NCBI GenBank assembly: GCA_015832175.1 | Contig: WJXW01000002.1 | Coordinates: forward strand, 1,612,001-1,676,000 | Reading direction: 5' to 3' | DNA from: Paraphaeosphaeria minitans | Lineage: Eukaryota; Ascomycota; Dothideomycetes; Pleosporales; Didymosphaeriaceae | Length of the DNA stretch: 64,000 nucleotides | Part shown: positions 21,049-33,530 of the stretch, piece by piece | Layout: every line of letters begins with the position of its first letter | Position numbering within the stretch: the stretch's first letter is position 1 | Notes under the pieces: model-generated | Database searches by the model: none | What the model was told of the DNA's origin: nothing | The model's input: only the letters and a program-made list of their open reading frames with translations | Translations under genes and position numbers: made by a program

Positions 21049-23978
21049 TCACTGATACCACTCCTGCTCATTGTACGCATTCAACCCTTCACCGAACCCC
21101 GGCACCCCAGACAGCCCCCCGTTCAACCCTGCACCGTTCACTCCGCCATTCACTCCGCCATTCCCATTCGTCATCACCGGCCCACCATTCGTAGCCTCGG
21201 ACGCAGACGCTGCGGTCCCTGCCCCGGGATTTGCGGTAGGGTTCACCATCGTGGGACTCCCCACCACGCCACCCTGCGCGGTAAACCACCCCGCCATGTC
21301 CTCGACTCCGTGGTTCCAGTTGTCAAAACCAAAGGCTAGCTGGTTCTGGTCACGCAGCCACCAGTCCTGGCCCTCGCGGATGAGTTGCTCGACGCCGCCG
21401 AAGAGTTGCGACGGCGAGGCACCTTGTGTCGAGGGCGTGGCATTCGTTGAGACGGGCGTAGCGACGGAAGAGGAAGGGTGTGCGAGGGAGGTGCGCTGTG
21501 TGCGCGAGTACATGGGGACCGGGACGGCGTCCGTGGGGGGCGCTTCTGAGGCGTTGTTCTGCACGGCAGATATGCTTAGGCCGTTGCTTGTGCGGTCGAA
21601 GGACTGTGATGCAGTATTGGCTAGCGAGCGACCGTAGGGCTGCAGCGCCGGCGAGCTGTCTGCGTTGGCGGGCTTCTGCTCTTCTTCGATGGCCTCCATG
21701 TCGCGCTTAGCGGGCTTAGGCGTCGTGACGTCTGTCCAAGGCCCATACTTTGCATCGGTACGAGCAAGCACAGTGGTAGCTTCTTCCGGCAGTTGGACTT
21801 TCCAGCGTTTCGCAAGGACGCTGAGGATCCCTAGCGTTCGCCGCGCGCAGAGCCAGCCTTCGGCAATCTCTTCGAGGTGTTTTGCCCCGTGGATGATGTC
21901 GCGCTTTGCATTCTTCTCGGGGAGGTTCAGGAGATGGATCGTGCAGGCTGAGTGCGCGATGTAGACGACGATGTTACAGATCTGGCGAAGGCCGTGTGAT
22001 CGTTTGTACAGGCGGAGAAGCTTGGAGATCATGGCGGCTGCTTGGGTGCAGAGTTTTCGGGGTGAAACGTGGACTGGCAGTGGAGAGTTGTTGGGGTTGT
22101 ATTTGAGGAAGGGGCGGAAGAGGTGGATGTAAAGGAGTTGGAAGAACATGCTTTGACATGTTAGCCGAGGATTTGGGAGACGATGTCAATCGCCCGGGGC
22201 GACTTACTGCATAACAAGCATCGATGGAAGGCCGCCCTCTTTGGGCTCGAGCTCTTTGGGAAGCTCTCTTCTCCAAGTCTCTAGTCGCTGATGTATCTCG
22301 CTCAATTTCTTCAGCTCCGTCTGTTTACCCTTCGCCTTGTCCATGTCCATGGGGTTGTAAAAATAGTTCATTAGATCGCTAGATATCTCGCAAAGCTTCG
22401 AGATTTGTATAGCCACCTACGATTCGTTAGGAATTTGCAAGCCTCTGGATTGCAGTGATTACGTACAGCTCGTGTTCGCGATGGTTGCGAATGTGCCTGG
22501 CTCACACCAGAGTCTGTGTACGCAGACCAGATCTCGGCATCTTCAGTTGGGAAGACTTCTGGCTTTTGCACCGTAACAATGGCCCTAGGCAGCTGTGGTA
22601 ACCTTCCGAGATAATTGGACCAGCATCTGCCCAAATCAGTCGGAGTTGCCTCTGGAGATGGCATCAACTTACTTGTCAAACAAGAAGCAGCCCCAGAAGG
22701 TTATTCGCCTCGCATCTTCTTCCGTCTCTTCTATCTTACTCTTACCCGACATGTCGATGTTCAGGCCGAGATCGCATGCCATGCGGAAACTCATGCCACT
22801 GTAGACCCAGCCCTTCGCCTCCCTTCCGCAGCCAGCCTCCCGCACCGACATCAGTGCCAGCGCTTGCACAGTGGTCAGAGCAGGCACCTCATGCAAGTCG
22901 TCCTCGAGTATCAGCCTCTTGGCCTCCCGGAAGAAGTGGTCTCCAGCAGTGGCCGAATCGTCGCGCACAGTCCTTGCCGCAGGCCACGAGGTGAAGTGGC
23001 AGCCCAGGGCCAGCATGGCATTGACAAGCAGCGGCGTGCAGTACTCCATCTTCCGTCTCGACCCGGGCGGTGGCCTTCCCAGCTCAAACTCGGCAATGAA
23101 GAGGTGTTTCGACAGGGTGGTGAAGAAGCTGTAATGCCAGCAAAAGTACATGTTGATGAGGTGGCGCACGAGTTCCGGGTCTGTGGTGACGTTGGTCCAC
23201 GAGGTCAACGGATCGTCAATGTGGTCGTACTGCTCGGCAGGCGCCAGCGACAGCGGCGAATGCGCGTCGGCGTCGCCCGCGGCCAGGTAGATGAGGTGTG
23301 ACGTGCCGCCAATGTATCTTGTGGAGCCGTCCTCGAGCCGCAACTCGCCCATCTTGCCGCTCAGCTGGCTTTCGAAGGTGGTCTGGGCGACAGGCGTCGG
23401 CAGCGGACTGACGTCTTCTTCATCGTCGACGTCGTCGCCGTTTTCCTTGGCGATGATGGCCTCGGCGACGGCATCCAGGCTTTCGCATGTGCGTATCTGC
23501 TGGACGAGCGGGGCGACATGCTCGTCGGGGTAGTTGAGGATGGCCTGTATGAGGGTGCTTGTGGAATTAGTAAGTAGTTAGAAGCAGAGGCAATGGGGGA
23601 GGGTGGCGCTGCAGGTCTGGGGTTGGCCCACGACCAGTGACTGAAGGTCAAGAGGGTGGCGACGCAGGTTCGGATCCGGCCGACTTACTGCAGGGTCGAG
23701 TTTCTCGTCTTGAGGCCCTCAATGTCCTTTTTGTACACGCCCTTGCGGCGGTGGTCCGAATTGGGGTCGTACACACAGGGCGTGTTGTAGACGGCGGCGC
23801 AGGCCGAGCAAGCAGGCGTCGTGCCGTCGCACTTGCTCTTCCGCTTGCGACAGGGCACGCAGGCGCTGGAAATGCACCTGCGCTTCTTGTTGGAGTCGTC
23901 ATGGGAGGCGTCCTTGTGGCTGCGTCGGCGGCCCTTGTCTGCGGGCGCTGTGTCGTTGTCGTTGTCGTTGTCGTCCAT
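21049..23978 (-). CDS. Zn(II)2Cys6 fungal transcription factor
   Basis: Exons 23978-23689, 23557-22673, 22626-22467, 22416-22208, 22150-21049 give 881 residues; the start is the first true ATG (MDDND), in front of a short Asn-Asp repeat. The zinc cluster is complete: CVPCRKRKSKCDGTTPACSAC ending in CVYD (about residues 40-68), followed by the linker DHRRKGVYKKDIEGLKTRN. The middle homology region (Fungal_trans type) includes MYFCWHYSFFTTLSKHLF, GMSFRMACDLGLNIDM and the join FWGCFLFDK|CWSNYLGRLPQLP, which restores the family signature. The C-terminus is Ser/Thr/Gly/Asn-rich, as in activation regions. This subfamily is often annotated as NirA-like (nitrate assimilation); the target pathway here is unknown. 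Confidence 0.85.
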
Positions 23979-24468
23979 GGCGGGGGCACGGGGGACACAC
24001 ACAGCACCGCGGCGTCGATGGCGCTCAGGCTTCCGCGCGGACGAGTCGTTCAATGTCGAGCGAACTGCCCGCTATCCACATACTTTACGGTGGGGCAGGC
24101 AGGTAGACGCGTCCAAGTCGAGAGAGGTGCGATATACGATCTAGATATCAGCGCGACCGGCGCACTGAGGATGCGATACTGCAGAAGGTCGGATGCGGAG
24201 ACGGCGGGGGATTCAGCGTCCTGTGATTGGCTTGTTGCGCGCCTTATCGCGGATGATGAGACTGCGACTGTCGACATTCACCTCACGAAACACGACACCA
24301 CGACCAGACGAGTCTACTACATGTTATTCTTCCCAAGACAAACCCCCACATCCAGTCCTTTGAGTAATCAGTTGCAATTCCCACCCTGCCCTGCCTGAGA
24401 AACCTCATCAAATGGTCCAAAAAATCACCTACCTCAATCTTGCCGCAGTCAACCGTTCAAGCCTTGTC
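23979..24468. other. Promoter of the Zn2Cys6 gene / 3' flank of the SNF2 gene
   Basis: No gene is supported; long frames here on the plus strand are shadows of the GC-rich coding exon. It leads into the 22-bp minisatellite. Confidence 0.4.
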
Positions 24469-24640
24469 CGCATACCCTTCAAACCTCTTATGCATACCCT
24501 TCAAACCTCGTCCGCATACCCTTCAAGCCTCGTCCGCAAACCCTTCAAGCCTCGTCCGCACACCCTTCAAGCCTCGTCCGCACACCCTTCAAGCCTCGTC
24601 CGCACACCCTTCAAGCCTCGTCCGCATACCCTTCGTGATC
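24469..24640. repeat. 22-bp minisatellite overlapping a stop codon
   Basis: About eight copies of the unit CGCACACCCTTCAAGCCTCG+TC, with CCCTTCAA starting at about 24475, 24497, 24519, 24541, 24563, 24585, 24607 and 24629. The last copies lie over the C-terminal codons and the stop (24611) of the minus-strand SNF2 gene. Confidence 0.9.
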
Positions 24641-27600
24641 CCTATCCGCCAAGAACCCACCGCGCGGATCCACATTGCCCGTCAAGATGAACGGCCGACC
24701 CTGTTCGTCCTCGCGGAGACTGCCGAACAAGCGCATGAGGTCGCGGATGCCCATCTTGCCCGCCTTTGCTCCCGCGTCCTCCTTCATGACCGAATCGATC
24801 TCCTTCTCCTTCCGCTCCTGCATCTCGATCAGCCGCTCGTCGACCGTGTTCTTGACGCAGAAGCGCGTCAGGCACGTCGTCTCCGTCTGCCCGAACCGGA
24901 ACACCCGACAAAAGGCCTGCTGCTCCGACGCAGAGTTCCACCATGGATCTAGAATCACCACCCGCGACGCCATGGTGAGGTTCAGGCCCACTGCCGCGTC
25001 GTCAGTAACTCGAAAACCGCAAGACCAGGGCGGATCCACTTACACCCGCCGCAGCGTAGAGACGCCAGCAAGATCTGTACCCCAGCGTCGTCGGCAAAGT
25101 GTTTGATGGCTTTGTCGCGGGCGTCGTGGCTCATCTTGCCATGGTACTAACAGTCGTCAGTATCGAATCTTTGCTCGTCGGCAAACGTCGTCCTGGAACA
25201 ACACAGCCGTCTTTCACGTCCACCTCTGCTTGCCGGAAACGTCTCACCTCTTCGGTCCTCCAACCCTCTTCTGTGCATATCTTGCCGATGATTCGGATCC
25301 TTTTCTTGTCAGTAGCACGTCGCATACCCAACCATTCCCCCACTCACATGGCTAGAAACTGCGTGTAGATGATGACCTTGACCTTGGGGTTCTCGTTGAA
25401 CCTGCCAACTTCCGTCAGTAATCACGATTCCCAAGCAAGTCGCAGGACGTACCAGTTCAGCAGCTGGGCCTTCAACGCGATCGTCTTCGCCGACGGCAGA
25501 ACCCCTTCGCCACCCCCGGCCAGCCAATCATCCGCGATGTCCTGCTGTTCGATCTGCAGGACCTCCTTCGAGTGTTGCTGCCTCTTTGCTCGCGTCATGG
25601 GTCCGGCGTTCGCAAGTTCGTCGCCGTTCTCCTGGATCTCGTTGGCATGCGTGAAAACGCTACCGCAGCCTTTGCACGTGGCGTTCTCGTGCTCATCTTC
25701 TGCTGCTTGCACTTGCGCCGCATCGTAGCAGTCGGAACACAGCATGTGTCCGCAACTCGTCAGCCACGCATCACGTAGCCGCCCCGCGCAATCCGAACAC
25801 ACGGCCCGCTTCTTGACCTTTTCCCAGTTTTCCCCAGTCGTCAGACTGTTCAGATAAGGCCGGAAATCAAAGTTCTTGCCAAAAGTTCTGCCGCTCCGAG
25901 CTGGGCGTCTAGCCGCCGGTTCGTCGTCATCTGCAATCTCCTGAACATCATCCAGCAGCTCTTCGATGTCTCGTTCCTCCTTCGCCTCATCATCACGATG
26001 TGCCGTCGGCCGATGTGCGTTCCTCGCTCGGTTCGTTGCCTTGTTTGCAGATTTCTTCTTGGCTACCTCCTCGAGGCTGTCCAATTGTTTGCGAATGGCG
26101 AGAATAACCCGGGACTTCCGGGATCCTTGACTGTTTGCTTCCTGGTAAACAATCTCACGGATCTTCTCGATGTCTTCCTGCTCCAGCAAGTCTTGTATGA
26201 CTGATTGAAGCATCAGGATATGGGCGGTGAGTTGCCGCAGGCGCAGCAACATGCTATCGATGGTCAGTGAACGTCTGCGAATTGGTCAGATCCAAGCAAA
26301 CAGGGTGCACTTACACGAGGACGTTGTTGTAGGACTTCTCCAACTCATGTTTCTGGGATGCCAAGTTGATTCGCTTTGCGAAGCGCTGGCGAACAATTTC
26401 ATAGATGCCGCGCTCCACCGAGTTGAAGTCACACCAATGCGTCATCTGGGAGGCCCTGGGGAGCTTCAAGATGGGAGCGTTCATCATGATATCCGAGTGG
26501 TCCCGACGAATCATAAACTGCGACAGTCGGACCAGGAGGCGCTCGATGCTCTCGGGCTCCTTGGGGTCTGCGTAGTTGTGTTTGAAGAGCTTGAAGGAGC
26601 CAGTGTACGGAACGCCCAGAAACTTGAAATACGAGTAGAGCTCGTCGAGGCGGTTGAGGATAGGGGTTCCGCTCAGCGCCCATTTGTGGCGTGCCATCAA
26701 TGCGCGGCATGCGAGCGAGGTCCTGCTCTGATGGTTCTTGATGGCCTGGGCCTCGTCCAGGACGACCCTGTGGAACATCATGCGGTGCAGGGGTCCTCGT
26801 TTTTCCTCATACACCTGCTTCCACCAGATAGTCTTCTGCTCCGCAGTCTGACATTCGATAGGAGGCTCGTTCTTGGGATAGCTCCTCAAAACCTCGTGAT
26901 ATGTTGTCAGGATAATGTCGTGTCTCGCGAATATCTCGTAAGCATGGTTCGAATTAATGCGGTTGCCTGCCGTATGTTTCAACACAATGAGGCGAGCATC
27001 CGTGTGCAGATCGATCTCACGGATCCATTGGGTGAGTAGAGCAGGGCTAGCAACGAGCAAAGTGGTCTTGCAGTCCTCGTCACTGTTTCCCCGGCCATTG
27101 ACTATGTTGGCGAGCACTAGCGATATCTGTCAGTCAAAACTATAGTACGATGGAACACGAGTAACTTACTCATAAGTGTTTTGCCAAGGCCCATTTGATC
27201 GGCCATCAGACCTCCACGTGGTTCATGAAGATCATTCTCGCGTCGCCTCATGAAAGCCGTGCCAATGACCTGATAATGCTTCAGGCTAGTAGCCATGCCT
27301 TTCACCTTCCACATGCCTCTCCCGTCCGCTTTGCACGAGCCCCTACCGTCGAAATCTTTGGTCGCTCGAAGCAAAGCTTGCGTGTCGTCTTTGGCCGACT
27401 TTTGATGCTCGGTCGGCACGCTGGCAATCAACTCCTTGAGCGCGTCGGCTTTTTTCGTCGACGAGAAGGTCGGCTGTTCGGGGGCATCCTCGTTGGCTTG
27501 CTGCCTGAAGACGTCCGAGTACATGAGCGAGTTGTGCAGGCGAGTAGCATCTTGCGCCGCCTTTTTTCTTTCTTTCGCGGTTTGGCGTACGCCTTTCTTC

Positions 27601-28958
27601 GCCTTTCCCGAGGCCGTGTTGGAAGCTTTCGGATTTGAACCCTTCCCTCTGCCGCGACCTCGCCCCGGTTCTGGTTCCTCGGGCATACCGGCACCCTTCC
27701 TCTTCTTGCCTGGTTTATCTCCGATGGCTTGGAGTGCAACTTGCATGCTTTGAATCTCAGCTTCTATCATGGAGGGAAAGACGCGCCTAGAAGGCCGTGG
27801 TGCCATTCGAGAGGAGCCTGCAGGGTCTTCATTGTCGTCGATTATATCATCGTGATGGCCATCGTTACCAGGACTATGGGAGAGCAGATCCGATTCGCCA
27901 TCCGCTTGCCTTGCCATATCCTGGTCGCGCTTCCTCTTGCGCAGCCGAGTTTCCTCTGCTCCGCGAATTCTCATCCATTCAATTTCTTCTGCAAACCCGA
28001 GTTTTCCTTTTCTCTTTCGAATGTCCTCGTAATGCGTCTTCCGCTTCTCAAATCTGGTTCGTGCCTCTCTGTCCTCTTTGTAGATTCCAGCTTCTACGGT
28101 AGTGGGCATTCCGGCAGTACCCTCGCGACCAGGGGCACGCAAAAGAAGTTCATCAAGGTAGGTTGACCTAGGAGGGGCACCCTGGGTAGGCTGAGGCGTT
28201 CTACCAACATCAGCCCTACCTTTGCCTGCCCTCTGCTTCATAGCGCGGATTCTGCTGAAGATTCCTGCGGATGACCTACCGGCAGGCCGAGATGCGGGAA
28301 CCGACGGTGAGGCTACCCGGGACGAAGAAGGCTGAGCGCTGGGGCCAGGAGCTGCGGAGGGCCTACCAAAGGGACCAGGAGTATCAGATGGCGTGTTGAG
28401 AAAAGGTCTGTAGAGAACCCTTGCATTTGGGATAGGAATTCGCTCGTCTGGCATGAAAAGACTATCTTCATCCACGTTGCCGGGAGTGGGGATTTGACCT
28501 AGGTCGTCACCATCATGTGCTTCGGAAAACCCACGGGCGCCAAATGGAACGTCTTCTTGGTCGTTGTGTGACTGCTGGATATCTTCCATGCTGCCAAATT
28601 CGTGACCGTGGGCCGCTCCATAATCGGGGTTCATGTCGTGCTCAGAGTCTGGGGTTTGCACATCAACCTGGGTTTCAAGCTCATCCTCAGGATCGGGAAA
28701 GGCGTTGACAGCATCCTCGATTAGATCCGGGGCATGATGGTAGACCGAATCTTGCGTGGCTGCAAGAGCTCCATCATCTTCGACATCAGGCTCGTCGATG
28801 TCTTCAAACAGGTCGTCGAGGCCGTCCTCCATCATCTCGGGTGCGAGAACCTCACTTTCAATGACGTCCGGTGTTTGTCTTTCCTGATCACCCGGAGTCT
28901 GGCTGTGCTCCGTAGCCTGAGTCAGCCCAGCATTGTGATCGGGGCCCGGGTCCGCCAT
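24611..28958 (-). CDS. SNF2-family DNA translocase with internal RING finger (Rad5/Rad16/Uls1 group)
   Basis: Seven exons: 28958-27170, 27116-26315, 26253-25453, 25401-25348, 25299-25248, 25146-25044, 24990-24611; 1326 residues from the first true ATG (an earlier in-frame start is only GTG). A long acidic, disordered N-terminus precedes the ATPase: MADQMGLGKTLM (Walker A, about 585-596), VVLDEAQAIKNH (DEAQ box 717-720), ALSGTPILN. Between the two lobes lies a RING finger (CSDC..CGHMLCSDC..CKGC, about 1006-1050), then lobe 2 with VKVIIYTQFLAM, ILLASLRCGG|LGLNLT, DPWWNSASEQQA and RVFRFGQTETT. Family members remodel chromatin or act in DNA repair and as SUMO-targeted or PCNA-directed ubiquitin ligases; which role applies is not determined. 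The motif usually CGGVGLNL reads CGGLGLNL after splicing. Confidence 0.88.
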
Positions 28959-30151
28959 GGAGTCTGGTCCAGAGTCAGCATGCTGTCGACGACTGCAATC
29001 GTCCACAGTGTTTGGCGAAACTGAATGCACTGTGCTTCCGCAAGACTGCCAATACCACAGCCAAACTTTGTCACCTAATACATACCAGCGTTCGGAATGG
29101 ATGAGAAGCTACTGGAAGGCCAAAAAATCCGCCTGCGTTTCTTGTACGAGGCCAGCAGTAGCGCGGCGTGCAGACGTGAGAGCCAAACACCAGTTCACAC
29201 GCGGATGCTGCAGGAAGAATTTCCGAGAAGGCTGTTGGTCAAGGCTAATGAGGGAGCGACATGGAAAGGAGCGGGCACGGTTGCAGAGAGAAGAGGAACG
29301 AGAAGTGTGGAGTAGAAAAAGAAGATTCAATCGCAGATGAAGTCTTGTATAGACGACGGTGAGCACCCCTCTCAAGACAGTCACATGCAATGAGGTGAGA
29401 GAGGCGAGAGCGGCGTAGTGAAGGCGGATACACGCTGGCCTGAAAGACGAAAACCATCGAAAGATATGCTAAGTGAGGGCGGAGTGTATACCGAGAAGCT
29501 CACTACAGTGAAGTAAGATGAACGCCAACGTCAGGTACATTGGAGCGGAAAGTAGATCGAATCTAAGTGGTAACGCCAGAGGGGGGAGATGCTATGTGCG
29601 CGCGAGAAGGCATGATAGCTGACACTTTCGCTGTTGGAAATGGTGTTGAGTTGATCCAGGCCACCTGGTAGATAATAGTTGAAAAGCATGAGAATAGTCG
29701 TCAGCATGATGCAGTAAAGGCAGTCATGGAGATCAGGTACCTACCCACCACATCGGACGCACCTTACCCTCCTCTGACCCAGGAACCCACACCGCAACAC
29801 CGCAACACCACACCTTCTACATCCAAATCTCAGCACACGTATGTTGAACGGTAAGATTAATCTAACACTACAAGAATTGATGTTTCCCAACCCCACATGC
29901 GAAGAAAACATCTCGCTCGATTACTCTTACTCGCACACCATTTCACTTCCGCAGGGTATCAAGAAAATACACACAAGACAGGACGAGACAAGATCAGATG
30001 CCTGCCGCACCGGCCCAATAATTCAAGTCGTAACCGCGCCCAAAGAAGAACAAAACATGACATGATGGAAGGAGACTAGGCGAGCGGGCGCAAGGAATGT
30101 ACATTTGTGAAGGGAAGAAGAACAGTGTAGGAAAAGGCGAGATAAGAGTTT
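28959..30151. other. Intergenic region
   Basis: About 1.2 kb between the SNF2 start and the exchanger stop. A 5'-leader of the SNF2 gene must lie in its left part. The 72- and 127-residue frames near 29,000-29,340 have no recognisable features. One palindromic GGTACCTACC motif occurs near 29737. Confidence 0.45.
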
Positions 30152-32256
30152 CTAGACTTCCGCGCCCTCAGGCAGATCGGGGTAGAACCATGCTGCCAAA
30201 CTGATGATGACGTACGACGACATGAGGAGCACGCCCTCGAGCCAATCTGTGGGTTGTTAGCGGTGCACAAGAGGAGTCTGTGGGTATGGAAGCGGGACTT
30301 ACGGGACTTGCCATCCTGGATGAGGTAGTTGACGAGCAGCACCGCGACGAACATGATGGCGATCTGGAAGGTGTCGAAGTAGAGCGTCATGTCTTCCTTG
30401 CCGGCAATCCAGCCGATGACAACGATACCGGGGAGGACGAGGAGTGCGATTTGCATGGAGGATCCGACGGCGACACCGATGGAGAGGTCCATCTTGTCTT
30501 TGATAGCGACGGTGACAGCGGTGGCGTGCTCAGCGGCGTTGCCGACGATGGGCAGGAGAATCAGACCGACGAAGGTGGTCGAGATGCCGGCTTCGCGGGT
30601 GAAGCCGTCGATGCTGGAGACCATGAATTCAGAGCAGAAAGCGACGAGGGTGGTGGAGATGGCGAGTGTGACGAGCGCGCCCCACATGGTGAGGTTGGGC
30701 TCTTCGAAGTCGTCTTCCTCGTTGTCGGCGGCTTGCTTGCTATTCTGCAGGTGTCGGTCTTGGTTTGCGGCGCCGCCTGCTGTTGCAGCAGTGCCGGCTC
30801 CGATGGTGGCGATGCCGCGAGCAACGTTTCCGTCGATAGACTGCTTGCGCTTCACACCTTTCTCGCTGGGCGCATTGTACATATTGGAGTGGGTCTTGAG
30901 CTGGAAGAAGAGGTAGCAGCCGTAAACGAAAAGGAGAATGATGGCTGTTCCGTGAGACTGCAAGGTAATTGTCAGTGCAATCTTTCGGGGCATGAAAAGT
31001 TGGTCTTACCAGTTCCGAGTTTTTCTTCGCATCTGACTGGGCATCTCCAGGTTCGCCTATGCCAATGTCGGCGATCATGTTGTGAAACACGGTCGGGATA
31101 ATCAGCGAAGCAATGGCAAGAGCCAGGATGGAAGAAGCAGTCTGCGCGACCGTGATGTTGAAGAACTGCTCGACGCGGTTGAAGCCACCAGCGAAGAAGG
31201 ACATGCCTAGGACGAGCAACAGGTTGGAGAGTATGCTGCCGATGAGAGATGTCTTGACAATGGTAATCTCGTCTTTGATCAAAGCCTGGATGGAGACGAT
31301 GAGTTCGACAGCGTTACTAGCCATGTTAGCATGGAAATACACGCATCCAAATGAGAGAAGACATACCCGAAAGACGCGTTGAGCAATCCACCAAGCGTCT
31401 CGCCAACGCGAAGCGCAAGCTCCTCGGTAGCATTGCTGAGCATAGCAGCCAATGGGATGATGGCAATGAAGTTGATCAGGAAGACACCAATGTCGTTGAT
31501 CTTGTGCGTGTAGTACACACCGAAGCCGACGGGGATCATGACGAGCAGGACATTAATCCAAGCGCCAAAGACCACATATCGAATCTGCTGGCCGACGGGA
31601 ATTTTCTTCTTGAGCGACCTTCTCCTGCGTTCGTCCATGTCCAGCTTCTCAGATTCATGGCGACCCTCATCGGCGTCGGAGTCGTCCTCCTTCTTGCCGG
31701 CGTGCATTATTTTCTTCACCCATCCACGTTGTTTCACAACGGATGCATTCGTCTGGGTTTCGGCACCGTGGTTGACGACGGTCTTGTCGCTGATATCCGC
31801 CGATGCCTTCTTCGGCGGAGCACTGCTGCTCGGCGCGAAGTCGGTGGCCGCTGTGGTGTCGCCATTCAATGAATTCGTTCCCGACACTGGCGACGGCTCG
31901 GTGCTCGCATGGTGGGGATCACCAAATTCCTTTTCTGCTTGGGCGCTTCCCAAGGCTCCATTTTGCTCGTTGTCCAGCTGCATCTGGGGTTCGGCATACG
32001 ATGTGTCTTGGACTGCCTCTGCATCGCGTTGACGTGTGGTACTACGAGACCGTACGCGGGAGAAAGGATTGTAGGCGATACCCACGCCGGGGCTACTAGC
32101 CACGCGGTGTGCTTGCCTCCGTATAGCGTCTGTGTACTGGTGTCAGCATACGCACATGCAATGCTACACAGGGTGACGAGCTCGGGAGGGCGGCTCGTCG
32201 TGTAGACTAACACAACGGGAGCTAGACTAACACAACAGGGGCTATGACTTACGCAT
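30152..32256 (-). CDS. Vacuolar-type Ca2+/H+ exchanger (CAX family)
   Basis: Exports cytosolic Ca2+ into an acidic compartment in exchange for protons. Exons: 32256-32253 (only ATG plus C), 32129-31367, 31316-31010, 30957-30303, 30246-30152; 607 residues. Both CAX signature repeats are intact: [13 protein letters not shown] (about 256-268, rebuilt across an intron) and [13 protein letters not shown] (about 497-509). About ten hydrophobic segments are seen, with a long charged N-terminus (residues 1-180) and an acidic loop ([12 protein letters not shown]) between halves. It ends [11 protein letters not shown]. The frame upstream of exon 2 has no ATG, so a 4-nt first coding exon joined to [12 protein letters not shown] is the best reading; the last exon ([15 protein letters not shown]) is typical of the family. 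Confidence 0.9.
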
Positions 32257-32911
32257 ATTGAAGTGTATAGCGGATGGGAAGTTGCCCGGCGAGCGCTGGG
32301 CGGGTCAAAAGTAGTTGGCGAACAAAGGCGAACAGGTCAATGGTGGTGCAGCTCGCAACAATGGCCGAGGGTCGGGAGCGCGTTCGGTTTGGGGGCGAAA
32401 CGGCTGTGCTGCTGCGACGCGCGATTGTTGCCGGTGGATCAAGCGCGATTGTATCTTTGCGTGCTTCTTCAAGCTTTCGTGGGGTGCGCGGTACACGCTC
32501 TGGTGTGCCGGTGAGCTTTGCGCTGCAGCCTGGAATGGGCAGGCGTCGTGTGGTTTTGGGAGGATGGGGACTGGAAGGACAAGAGGCGCACACAAGGGGT
32601 GTGAAGGGCCGGGCAGACTTGAAGAGTCGGTCGCAGGGGTGATGAGCAATGAGGTACTGCACCAGCCACAGATGCGGTCAGTGTGCATCTCATGAGATGG
32701 CAATTGCAATGGGCCTGTTCGCCTCTCGCGCTGTCCGACGCTCTGTTCGAGACGGCTTCGCCTAGCGGGCTGCTCGATTGGATTCCCCCGTTGTCAGGAC
32801 GATTTCATGGACTGGATGCGCGCGCCACGATGGTGACGCTACCATGTGCGAAGCTCCAACGTCACAGGCTTGGCCCACAAAATCAAGGCATCGGGGCCCT
32901 CTTGTCGTTAC

Positions 32912-33160
32912 GAGACGGGGTGCTTGGTCGCCCATTATAAGTTAGTCTAGGAGATGGAGTGCTTGATCGCCCGCCACGAGATGGGGTGCTTGATCGCCCC
33001 TTTAGACTATCAGATGGGCAGCGTGATCGCCCCTTATCAGATGGTGCTTGAACACCCACCACGAGATAGGCACCCTCTGCTCGATCGCCCCTCGGCAGAT
33101 GCGATGCTTGATCCATCACCCACCCACTATCAGATGAGAGGCTTGATCGCCGCGGCGAAA
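32912..33160. repeat. Degenerate GATGGGGTGCTTGATCGCCC repeat family
   Basis: About eight diverged units of 23-38 bp, each built on (GA)GATGGGGTGCTTGATCGCCC, several followed by an ACTATCA or CACGAGA spacer. Units begin near 32912, 32952, 32979, 33014, 33041, 33064, 33099 and 33134. Confidence 0.75.
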
Positions 33161-33380
33161 CGCTTCAAACGACGACACACCACGTCGCCCTAACGTGTGG
33201 CGGTGCCCCCCACCCGCCGTCCTTGAATCTTCGCCTCCCTGCGCCACAGCGCGAACACGTAGTCTGTTTCCTACGCCCTTGACAGCAAAGCACGGCCGAA
33301 ATCCGGATCTTCTCAGTCAGCTTCCACTGCGGCGAAGGGTGGCTCAGCGCTCCTCTGGAGGGGGGCGGCGCTGGCGAGCA

Positions 33381-33530
33381 GGTAGGTAGGTAGGGTGGTC
33401 TGGTCTAGGGTGGTCTGGTCTAGGGTGGTCTGGTCTAGGGTGGTCTAGTCTACCTAGGGTGGTCTGGTCTGGTCTGGTCTAATCTGATCTAGTCTAGTCT
33501 AGTCTAGTCTGGTCTGGTCCAGTCTAGTAG
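33381..33530. repeat. GGTCT/AGTCT pentamer array
   Basis: Starts with (GGTA)n, then four GGGTGGTCTGGTCTA units (15-bp higher-order period), then runs of GGTCT and AGTCT pentamers. Confidence 0.8.

Noticed and set aside
21049..23978. Naming the zinc-cluster protein NirA
   Set aside because: The subfamily resemblance is from memory only and there is no nitrate gene nearby, so no symbol was assigned.
26227..27039. 270-residue plus-strand frame opposite the SNF2 gene
   Set aside because: It lies antisense to conserved helicase exons carrying the DEAQ box.
29097..29340. 72- and 127-residue frames upstream of the SNF2 gene
   Set aside because: Arg/Glu-rich, no motif; more likely part of the SNF2 promoter or leader.
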